DNA of 5,977 nucleotides from Acholeplasmataceae bacterium (lineage in GTDB: Bacteria; Bacillota_I; Bacilli_A; Acholeplasmatales; Acholeplasmataceae): the NCBI GenBank assembly GCA_003497445.1, contig DNNX01000096.1:1-5977 (forward strand), read 5' to 3'. The position numbers and the translations under genes were made by a program. The notes under the pieces are model-generated. The model ran no database searches, was not told where the DNA came from, and saw nothing but the letters and a program-made list of their open reading frames with translations. Position 1 is the stretch's first letter; every line of letters starts with the position of its first letter. This document shows positions 1 to 4,887 of the stretch, one piece after another.

Positions 1-515
1 GAGGTGTTCCTCAAATTGAAGTGACATTTGATATTGATGCCAATGGTATTGTTTCAGTAAAAGCAAAAGATTTAGGCACCAATAAAGAACAAAACATCAC
101 AATCACAGGAAATGAATCATTATCTCAAGAAGAAATTGATCGTATGATTAAAGAAGCTGAAGAAATGGCTGAAGCGGATAAATTAAGACGTGAAGAAGCG
201 GATTTAAGAAATGAAGCATCAAGCTTATCTTTCCAAACGAAAAAAGCATTAGATGACTTAAAAGAAGATGTTGATGCCAAAGAAAAAGAAGATGTTGAAA
301 CTAAAATAAGTACCTTAGAAGAAGCACTCAAAGGTACAGATATTGAGGCGATTAAATCAGCAAAAACAGCGTTAGAAACAGTCGCTCAAGGCATCGCGCA
401 AAAAGCTTATCAAAAATCACAACAGGAACAACAAGCACAATCTACAGATACAAATGAAGACAGCTCTTCAAACGATGACAACACTGTAGATGCTGAATTT
501 GAAGCAAAAGACTAA
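1..515 (+). CDS. dnaK: Molecular chaperone DnaK (Hsp70), 3' end only
   Basis: This is the C-terminal 170 residues of the Hsp70 chaperone, an ATP-driven cytoplasmic protein that binds exposed hydrophobic segments of unfolded clients. The gene enters the window already open; the first full codon is at base 3, and an internal ATG at 21 is not the real start. The visible protein begins with GVPQIEVTFDIDANGIVSV, the hallmark end of the beta-sandwich substrate-binding domain. The helical lid follows (NESLSQEEIDRMIKEAEEMA onward). The protein ends in a Gln-rich, then Ser/Asn/Asp-rich tail closing with DAEFEAKD, matching the conserved acidic bacterial DnaK terminus. The nucleotide-binding domain lies upstream of the window. 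dnaJ follows after 20 bases with no terminator between, so the two are very probably co-transcribed. Any heat-shock promoter or CIRCE operator would be upstream and cannot be seen. Identity is certain from these motifs and the neighbour. Confidence 0.97.
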   Translation, partial: GVPQIEVTFDIDANGIVSVKAKDLGTNKEQNITITGNESLSQEEIDRMIKEAEEMAEADKLRREEADLRNEASSLSFQTKKALDDLKEDVDAKEKEDVETKISTLEEALKGTDIEAIKSAKTALETVAQGIAQKAYQKSQQEQQAQSTDTNEDSSSNDDNTVDAEFEAKD

Positions 516-535
516 AACAAAATTGGAGTTAACAC

Positions 536-1651
536 ATGGCGGATAAACGCGATTACTATGATGTTTTAGGGTTAAAGAAAGGTGCAACTGAAGATGAAAT
601 CAGAAAAGCATACCGCTCATTAGCCAAAAAATATCATCCAGATGTATCGTCTGAGCCCGATGCAGAATCAAAATTTAAAGAAGTCCAAGAGGCATATGAT
701 ACATTAAGCGACAGTGAAAAACGCCAGATGTATGATCAATATGGACACCAAGGCAATCCTTTTGAAGGATTTTCTGGTGGTGGCGGATTTGAAGGTTTTG
801 GAGGATTTGGAGACATTTTTTCTCAGTTTTTTGGAGGCGGTTCTCAAAGACAAACAAGACGTTCATATGATGGGCCACAACGTGGTGAAGATATTGAAAA
901 AGTCATGACCATAGATTTTATGGAAGCAGCTTTAGGTATTAAAAAAGATGTTTCTGTCGATATAGAAGATACATGTCATACATGTGGAGGGTCAGGTGCA
1001 GCATCTAAAGATGACATCGAAACGTGTTCTAGGTGTCATGGTGACGGACATATCAATGTCGATCAGCGCACGATGTTTGGTACCATTCGTTCCCAACAAG
1101 TATGTAATCAATGTGGTGGTCGAGGTAAGGTTATAAAGAAACGTTGTCACACATGTCATGGATCTGGTAAAGTCAGACAAACAAAAAATGTCTCAGTAAA
1201 TATCCCAGCAGGTGTTGATAATAATATGACACTTAAAGTGGCAGGATATGGACATGGTGGTACAAAAGGTGGATCCCATGGAGATTTATTCTTAACGTTT
1301 AGAATTAAACCACACAAAGTCTTTAAAAGAGAAAGAGACCATATTCACTTAAATGTACCATTAACGATTACACAAGTAGTACTTGGAACATCCATTGATA
1401 TCCCAACCATATACGGAGAAGTCACGCTAAAAATTCCTGCAGGAACATCTCATGGTACGGTACTTAAAATGGGTGGACAAGGTATTGCCAATGTCCAAAA
1501 TAAGAAAAAAGGGGATCAACTCGTGCATTGTATGGTAGATATTCCTAAAAACCTTTCAGGTGAAGAGAAAAAACTCTTTGAAAAACTTGCAAGTTTAGAA
1601 AGTAAAAAACAAGCATCTGCTTGGGAAAAATTCAAAAACTTATTTAAATAA
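536..1651 (+). CDS. dnaJ: Chaperone protein DnaJ (Hsp40, type I)
   Basis: This is the co-chaperone that delivers unfolded proteins to DnaK and stimulates its ATPase. At 371 residues it has the full length and complete type I architecture. The J domain spans about 5-70, with the essential HPD at 34-36. A Gly/Phe-rich linker spans about 72-103. Four CxxCxGxG zinc repeats begin at residues 147 (CHTCGGSG), 164 (CSRCHGDG), 190 (CNQCGGRG) and 204 (CHTCHGSG), keeping all eight zinc cysteines. The C-terminal client-binding domains run from about 215 to 340. The ATG is preceded by GGAG (525-528) at a spacing of 7, and MADKRDYYDVLGL is the usual DnaJ N-terminus. It lies 20 bases behind dnaK and is followed by a strong terminator, so it is the last gene of the chaperone operon. 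Nothing is missing or degraded. The single Trp (W363) is encoded by TGG. Confidence 0.98.
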   Translation: MADKRDYYDVLGLKKGATEDEIRKAYRSLAKKYHPDVSSEPDAESKFKEVQEAYDTLSDSEKRQMYDQYGHQGNPFEGFSGGGGFEGFGGFGDIFSQFFGGGSQRQTRRSYDGPQRGEDIEKVMTIDFMEAALGIKKDVSVDIEDTCHTCGGSGAASKDDIETCSRCHGDGHINVDQRTMFGTIRSQQVCNQCGGRGKVIKKRCHTCHGSGKVRQTKNVSVNIPAGVDNNMTLKVAGYGHGGTKGGSHGDLFLTFRIKPHKVFKRERDHIHLNVPLTITQVVLGTSIDIPTIYGEVTLKIPAGTSHGTVLKMGGQGIANVQNKKKGDQLVHCMVDIPKNLSGEEKKLFEKLASLESKKQASAWEKFKNLFK

Positions 1652-1653
1652 GG

Positions 1654-1690
1654 AAAACCATGGTAGAAACTCATCTATCATGGTTTTTTT
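1654..1690 (+). terminator. Intrinsic terminator of the dnaK-dnaJ operon
   Basis: A 14-bp stem is formed by AAAACCATGGTAGA (1654-1667) and TCTATCATGGTTTT (1674-1687), with one G-U pair and the 6-base loop AACTCA. It is followed directly by a run of seven T (1684-1690), part of which also pairs in the stem. It starts two bases after the dnaJ stop. The A-tract/T-tract symmetry could in principle also work on the opposite strand, but no gene converges from the right. Confidence 0.92.
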
Positions 1691-1722
1691 ATAATGTAAT
1701 GATATAATAATTTTAGAGGTGA
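1690..1722 (+). promoter_or_regulatory. Putative lplA promoter (extended -10) and ribosome binding site
   Basis: Bases 1700-1708 read TGATATAAT, an extended -10 element (TGN before a perfect TATAAT at 1703-1708). A second TATAAT lies at 1690-1695, overlapping the end of the terminator T-run. No good -35 hexamer is found 16-18 bases upstream of either, which is compatible with extended -10 promoters. AGAGGTGA (1715-1722) is the Shine-Dalgarno site for lplA. If the downstream -10 is used, transcription would start near 1714-1716, putting this site at the extreme 5' end of the mRNA. AT-rich DNA produces TATAAT by chance, so confidence is moderate. Confidence 0.55.
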
Positions 1723-1726
1723 TTAC

Positions 1727-2713
1727 ATGACATTAATTAAACATCATAACTTAGGACAATTAAAACCTTACTTTTATTTTGCACTTGAAGAATATGCAAT
1801 GCAAACATTACTTAAAGAACATGAGAGTTTTTTCTTTACTTGGGAAATTGAAGGGGTTGTTGTCGGAAAAAACCAACTTATTGAAAATGAAGTGAATTTA
1901 GCTTACTGTAGAGAACAAAACATCGATATCTACAGACGACCAACAGGTGGTGGATGTGTGTATGCTGATGAGAGAAACACGATGTTTTCTATGGTGACAT
2001 CTAAGAAGAATACGTCATTTTCATTTAAAACATACTTAACAAAAATTATCGATGCGATGGAAGCACTAGGCGTTCATATTGAATTTAGTGGAAGAAATGA
2101 CTTATTGTATGATGGAAAAAAAATTTCGGGAAATGCATTTCTTCAAAATAAGTATGGAATGCTGATGCATGGCACATTTTTATATGATTGTGATTTAGAA
2201 ACGATGGTACGTGCGATTTCACCAAGTGATGAAAAACTTATTTCAAAAGGCATAGAATCCGTTAGATCACGAGTCACGAATATGAAATCATTTTTGAATG
2301 GACGTTCACAAAAGGAACTGATTAAACATTTTGAAAACTATATTACAACAGATGTGTATGAACTCACCGAAGACGATATCGAAAAGATTCAAGCACTCTC
2401 TCTTAAATTTCAAGATAAATCATATATTTACCGAAAACAACCCGCACATACAAAAGTTTTAAAACAAAGAATTCCTGGTGGATTATTTGAGCTTGTTTTA
2501 AATATTCAACAAGGAAAAATTCAAAAACTACAAATTCAAGGTGATTTTTTTGATATTAATCCATTAGATACGTTTGAAGTCAAGTTTGATGGCATTGACT
2601 ACACAAGTGAAGCAATTGAAAACATTCTTAAAGACATCAATATTAAAGACTACGTGTTAGATGCCGACAATGAATCATTTAAAGCTTTATTAATATCCGG
2701 TATTATTGAATAA
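1727..2713 (+). CDS. lplA: Lipoate-protein ligase A (bidomain)
   Basis: The protein activates lipoate with ATP and transfers it to the target lysine of lipoyl domains (pyruvate dehydrogenase E2, other 2-oxoacid dehydrogenases, or GcvH), in the cytoplasm. The 328 residues match LplA/LplJ enzymes of about 330. The catalytic domain covers about 1-240. It has the lipoyl-AMP loop RRPTGGG (70-76), GRNDLLYDGKKISGNAF (122-138) with the conserved catalytic-type Lys at about K132, and MHGTFLYDCDL (147-157). The C-terminal accessory domain (about 245-328) shows PGGLFELVLNIQQGKI and GDFF, as in stand-alone ligases. After the glycine loop it reads CVYADERNTMFS where many relatives have xVYHDxGNxNFS, so it belongs to a divergent subgroup. 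The ATG has a good ribosome binding site (GAGGTGA, 1716-1722). The gene stands alone between a terminator and a promoter, with no lipoylated partner adjacent, so the target is inferred. No terminator is seen after it, so readthrough into yceD-rpmF is likely. The main alternative is an octanoyltransferase of the same superfamily (LipM), but the accessory domain favours LplA. Confidence 0.92.
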   Translation: MTLIKHHNLGQLKPYFYFALEEYAMQTLLKEHESFFFTWEIEGVVVGKNQLIENEVNLAYCREQNIDIYRRPTGGGCVYADERNTMFSMVTSKKNTSFSFKTYLTKIIDAMEALGVHIEFSGRNDLLYDGKKISGNAFLQNKYGMLMHGTFLYDCDLETMVRAISPSDEKLISKGIESVRSRVTNMKSFLNGRSQKELIKHFENYITTDVYELTEDDIEKIQALSLKFQDKSYIYRKQPAHTKVLKQRIPGGLFELVLNIQQGKIQKLQIQGDFFDINPLDTFEVKFDGIDYTSEAIENILKDINIKDYVLDADNESFKALLISGIIE

Positions 2714-2718
2714 AATCA

Positions 2719-2760
2719 TTGACAATTAAGTACGGATTCGTTATACTATTTCAGTTGAGG
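2719..2760 (+). promoter_or_regulatory. Housekeeping-type promoter and RBS for yceD-rpmF
   Basis: A perfect -35 TTGACA (2719-2724) is followed after exactly 17 bp by TATACT (2742-2747), which matches the -10 consensus at five of six positions. It lies in the 54-base gap between lplA and the DUF177 gene. The predicted start point is around 2753-2755. The Shine-Dalgarno TTGAGG (2755-2760), seven bases before the ATG at 2768, would then be almost at the 5' end of the message. This is the clearest promoter in the window and fits the strong expression expected for a ribosomal protein gene. Confidence 0.85.
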
Positions 2761-2767
2761 TTACATT

Positions 2768-3136
2768 ATGAACATACCTTTATTACCCACCCAACGAACA
2801 CAATCAATTTTAATAGACATCAAAGATCATCACGTCATAGACATTTTAAATATTCCAACATTTAAACTCAATTATGATATCATTGAGAAAAGCAATTATA
2901 TCCAACTTTCTGTTCAAGCAACCATTCAATTGGATCTTGCATGCTCAAAAACATTAAAACCTGTGCCATATGAAATGGATATTGACACAGAAATTACATT
3001 TGGTGATTTAGATGATTGTGATTTCATATACTCAAAAACGATTAATATCAATGACATTCTCTTAGGTATTATAGTTTCTGAAAAACCATACGTAATTTAT
3101 CATAAAGATGCTTTAGATGAACCAACATCATCATAA
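2768..3136 (+). CDS. yceD: DUF177 / YceD family protein
   Basis: This small soluble protein belongs to the DUF177 family (YceD in E. coli, YlbN in Bacillus), which is typically encoded immediately upstream of rpmF. Family members have been linked to accumulation of 23S rRNA; the molecular activity is not settled. Evidence is the position (stop 12 bases before rpmF), the beta-rich pattern IQLSVQATIQLDLACSKTLKPVPYEMDID described in pieces as ATIQLDLACSKTL (51-63) followed by an acidic strand, and a C-terminal segment DILLGIIVSEKP (96-107) resembling the family's end motif. At 122 residues it is shorter than the roughly 170 typical. The family's Cys pair (CxxC) is reduced to C59, with Thr at 62. 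A CSRTL-like form also occurs in bacillar relatives as far as I recall, so this may be a lineage norm. The start has a Shine-Dalgarno site at spacing 7. Sequence similarity alone would be weak; synteny with rpmF carries much of the call. Confidence 0.82.
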   Translation: MNIPLLPTQRTQSILIDIKDHHVIDILNIPTFKLNYDIIEKSNYIQLSVQATIQLDLACSKTLKPVPYEMDIDTEITFGDLDDCDFIYSKTININDILLGIIVSEKPYVIYHKDALDEPTSS

Positions 3137-3144
3137 GGAGGTGA
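3134..3144 (+). promoter_or_regulatory. Full-length Shine-Dalgarno site of rpmF overlapping the yceD stop
   Basis: TAAGGAGGTGA is an 11-base perfect complement of the usual 16S rRNA 3' tail. Its first three bases are the TAA stop of the upstream gene, so ribosomes finishing yceD terminate on the rpmF binding site, which favours coupling. It selects the ATG at 3149 (7 bases after AGGAGG). The nearer ATG at 3145 is out of frame with L32. Confidence 0.85.
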
Positions 3145-3148
3145 ATGC

Positions 3149-3346
3149 ATGGCAGTTCCTTTTAGAAGAACTGGTAAAACCGCAAAAAGAAAAAGACGTA
3201 CACACTACAAATTACAAGCACCAACATTAGTTGTTTGTCCACAAACTGGAGAGTTTACACTTCCACATCGTGTGACTCCAAATAGCGGTTATTACAAGGG
3301 TCAACTTGTTTTAGCAAAAAAACAATCAAAACAAGAAGAATCATAA
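3149..3346 (+). CDS. rpmF: 50S ribosomal protein L32 (bL32), zinc-ligand-poor form
   Basis: This is a small basic protein of the large ribosomal subunit. The 65 residues start MAVPFRRTGKTAKRKRRTHY, which is diagnostic for bL32, and continue APTLVVCPQTGEFTLPHRV and GYYKGQLV, aligning with the zinc-ribbon half of the family (usual form CPxCGxxxLxHRVCxxCGxYKG). Only the first of the four ribbon cysteines remains (C30); the others are T33, T43 and S46. The protein therefore should not bind zinc in the classical way, i.e. a C- type L32. The length is slightly above the usual 57-60 because of a Lys/Gln/Glu/Ser tail. The gene follows yceD by 12 bases, the conserved pairing, and shares its promoter at 2719-2747; a hairpin terminator follows directly. 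The start is fixed by a perfect Shine-Dalgarno site. Confidence 0.96.
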   Translation: MAVPFRRTGKTAKRKRRTHYKLQAPTLVVCPQTGEFTLPHRVTPNSGYYKGQLVLAKKQSKQEES

Positions 3347-3369
3347 GAAGGGTGCAGAGGCACCTTTTT
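3347..3369 (+). terminator. Intrinsic terminator (or partial terminator) after rpmF
   Basis: The hairpin has a GC core, GGTGC (3351-3355) pairing with GCACC (3360-3364), and a 4-base loop AGAG. It is extended by five more pairs including two G-U (3346-3350 with 3365-3369). Five T (3365-3369) form the start of the tail, then CTT. It begins immediately after the rpmF stop. The short, interrupted T-run and the extension using those same T bases suggest it may be leaky, which would let transcription reach rsmH. Confidence 0.8.
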
Positions 3370-3397
3370 CTTATTCTAAAAATGAACGTCATTACTT

Positions 3398-4321
3398 ATG
3401 TCAAAATCACCCCATATATCAGTATTATTAGACCCATCGATCGATGCACTCAATATCAAACCTAATGGTATTTATGTTGATGGCACATTTGGCGCTGGTG
3501 GACACAGTGAACTTATTTTAAAGCACTTAAAAAGCGGACATTTATATGCGTTTGATCAGGATTTAAATGTCAATCCAAGTAAGGATTTACGTTTTAAAGA
3601 TCATGGATCATTTACATTTATTCAACGTAATTTTGCATCAATGTCACAGTCACTTAAACATTTTGGTGTTGCACAAGTCGATGGGATTTTATTAGATCTT
3701 GGTATCTCATCGATGCATATTGATCAGGCAGAGAGAGGATTTTCGTACATGCATGATGGTCCGCTAGATATGCGCATGGATCAATCTCAATCGTTAACTG
3801 CAGAAGAAATATTAAATACATACGAACATCAACATTTACTTAAAATTTTTCGCGATTATGGTGACATAGAAAGACCACATGTGTTTGCAAATGTTATTAT
3901 GAAACACAGACCGTATCAAACGACACATGATCTTGTAAAAGTCACCGATGTTTTTTTTAAAAGCAAAAAAGGACATTCAGCGAAAGCAGTTTTTCAAGCA
4001 TTAAGAATTGAAGTCAATCAAGAATTAAAAGTCTTAGAAGATGTTTTACAGCAATCTTTAAGGTTACTCAAACCGGAAGGAAGACTTGTAGTGATTACAT
4101 TTCATTCGCTTGAAGATCGTATTGTGAAACATTTTATGAAAGATCATAGTATAATTAAGCAATTAAAAGGATTACCTGTTTTATCAAAAGATATACCGCC
4201 TTTTAAACTCATATCAAAAAAACCTATCATCCCTTCATTGGAAGAAATAAGTATGAATCCTAGAAGTGCATCTGCAAAATTAAGAGTCAGTGAAAAACAA
4301 TCAATTCATAGTATAATATAA
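3398..4321 (+). CDS. rsmH: 16S rRNA (cytosine(1402)-N4)-methyltransferase RsmH (MraW)
   Basis: The enzyme uses S-adenosylmethionine to N4-methylate C1402 (E. coli numbering) of 16S rRNA in the decoding centre. The 307 residues match the family length of about 310. Motifs seen are HISVLL (6-11), the SAM loop GIYVDGTFGAGGHS (24-37), the acidic FDQD (52-55), VDGILLDLGISS (94-105), RGFSY then GPLDMRMD (113-128), FQALRIEVNQEL (199-210), LRLLKPEGRLVVITFHSLEDRIVK in the 221-244 span, and the end motif NPRSASAKLR (287-296). The family's usual HPAKRTFQALR reads HSAKAVFQALR here, a mild divergence. The start at 3398 is the only possible one: a TGA lies in frame at 3383 and no ATG, GTG or TTG lies between. 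No Shine-Dalgarno site is visible before it. In walled bacteria this gene usually leads the division and cell-wall (dcw) cluster; here it is followed by NAD genes. nadD starts 13 bases after its stop. Confidence 0.96.
   Translation: MSKSPHISVLLDPSIDALNIKPNGIYVDGTFGAGGHSELILKHLKSGHLYAFDQDLNVNPSKDLRFKDHGSFTFIQRNFASMSQSLKHFGVAQVDGILLDLGISSMHIDQAERGFSYMHDGPLDMRMDQSQSLTAEEILNTYEHQHLLKIFRDYGDIERPHVFANVIMKHRPYQTTHDLVKVTDVFFKSKKGHSAKAVFQALRIEVNQELKVLEDVLQQSLRLLKPEGRLVVITFHSLEDRIVKHFMKDHSIIKQLKGLPVLSKDIPPFKLISKKPIIPSLEEISMNPRSASAKLRVSEKQSIHSII
4290..4317 (+). promoter_or_regulatory. Possible internal promoter for nadD-nadE
   Basis: Within the last codons of rsmH, GTGAAA (4290-4295; four of six matches to TTGACA) is separated by 16 bp from a perfect TATAAT (4312-4317). 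Predicted initiation near 4324 would give a leader of about 11 bases before the nadD ATG at 4335, a geometry like that of the other two promoters in the window. The region is coding and AT-rich, so a chance match is quite possible. Confidence 0.35.
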
Positions 4322-4334
4322 TTGTGGGTGAGCG

Positions 4335-4886
4335 ATGATTTGGATTTATGGTGGTGCATTTAATCCACCAACAAAAGCACATCTTAACATTGTTCAAACA
4401 ATAAAATCAATGTTTCCAGATGATCAAGTCATGATTGTACCTGTTGGCAATGACTATCAAAAATCATCTTTAATTGATTTTTTTCATCGTTATCATATGT
4501 GTCAACTGACATTTGAAGATGCCATCATTTCAACGAAAGAGCATGATCAAAAATATCAAGGGACGCTTGCATTATTACAGTCCGTTGAAAAGGACACGCA
4601 TCAAAAAGTAGGGTTTGTAATCGGTGCTGATCAACTTAAAAATCTTACAAAATGGATTCATTATGAAGTGCTTTTAAAAACGTATCCATGTTTGATATTT
4701 AATAGAGAAGGTGTGAATGTGGACGCTTACCAAACATTATTCAAAAAGTTTTTTCACTATCAAATCATTTCATTTGATTATCCGATCGCATCTACAAAGA
4801 TACGAAAACATTTGAAAGATCATGTAGACCATTTAGATCCTAAAGTAGTAGGTTACATCGAAATGCACGGATTATATAAGGAGTAA
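4335..4886 (+). CDS. nadD: Nicotinate-nucleotide adenylyltransferase NadD
   Basis: The enzyme transfers AMP from ATP to nicotinate mononucleotide, giving deamido-NAD, the penultimate step to NAD+. The 183 residues are slightly shorter than the usual 190-215. The N-terminal nucleotidyltransferase motif is GGAFNPPTKAH (6-16), with the HxxH-type position at H16. The middle carries FVIGADQLKNLTKWIHYEVLL (95-114), where GAD and W107 are typical of NadD. The C-terminal ATP-binding motif is IASTKIR (151-157), the family's ISSTxIR. There is no fused HD (YqeK-type) domain. The start is the first in-frame codon after a TGA at 4329; GGTGA (4327-4331) is a modest ribosome binding site. Its neighbour encodes the next enzyme of the pathway, which argues against the related CoaD. 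It is probably co-transcribed with rsmH, with a possible promoter of its own at 4290-4317. Confidence 0.94.
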   Translation: MIWIYGGAFNPPTKAHLNIVQTIKSMFPDDQVMIVPVGNDYQKSSLIDFFHRYHMCQLTFEDAIISTKEHDQKYQGTLALLQSVEKDTHQKVGFVIGADQLKNLTKWIHYEVLLKTYPCLIFNREGVNVDAYQTLFKKFFHYQIISFDYPIASTKIRKHLKDHVDHLDPKVVGYIEMHGLYKE

Positions 4887-4887
4887 T

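Noticed and set aside
125..331. Open frame on the - strand, 68 codons, Ser-rich.
   Set aside because: It is the mirror of the helical, Glu/Lys-rich end of dnaK. Its composition is what antisense of such codons gives, with no ribosome binding site or recognisable motif.
675..908. Open frames on both strands inside dnaJ (- strand 675-878, + strand 714-908).
   Set aside because: They lie entirely within the J-domain and Gly/Phe region of a clearly intact dnaJ and look like shadow frames.
992..1180. Open frame on the - strand, Thr-rich.
   Set aside because: It is antisense to the zinc-finger region of dnaJ; the repeated CxxCxGxG codons produce the Thr/Cys-rich translation.
2714..2767. A terminator after lplA.
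   Set aside because: No inverted repeat with a T-run is present; the gap is taken up by the yceD promoter and ribosome binding site.
3349..3377. A promoter for rsmH using TATTCT (3372-3377).
   Set aside because: Only four of six -10 matches, no TGN extension, and the -35 position falls in the terminator stem (AGGGTG) with no resemblance to TTGACA. Not strong enough to annotate.
3435..3446. A 12-base perfect palindrome CATCGATCGATG near the start of rsmH, suggesting an operator or restriction-modification site cluster.
   Set aside because: It encodes ordinary residues (Pro-Ser-Ile-Asp-Ala) inside the conserved N-terminus, does not extend further, and has no second copy in the window that I can see. 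Chance is the simpler explanation.
3382..3465. A 27-codon ORF from ATG 3382 overlapping the rsmH start, as a leader peptide.
   Set aside because: It has no ribosome binding site of its own and no regulatory-looking peptide content, and its frame continues into rsmH coding sequence by chance. It is kept only as a side remark in the rsmH initiation finding.
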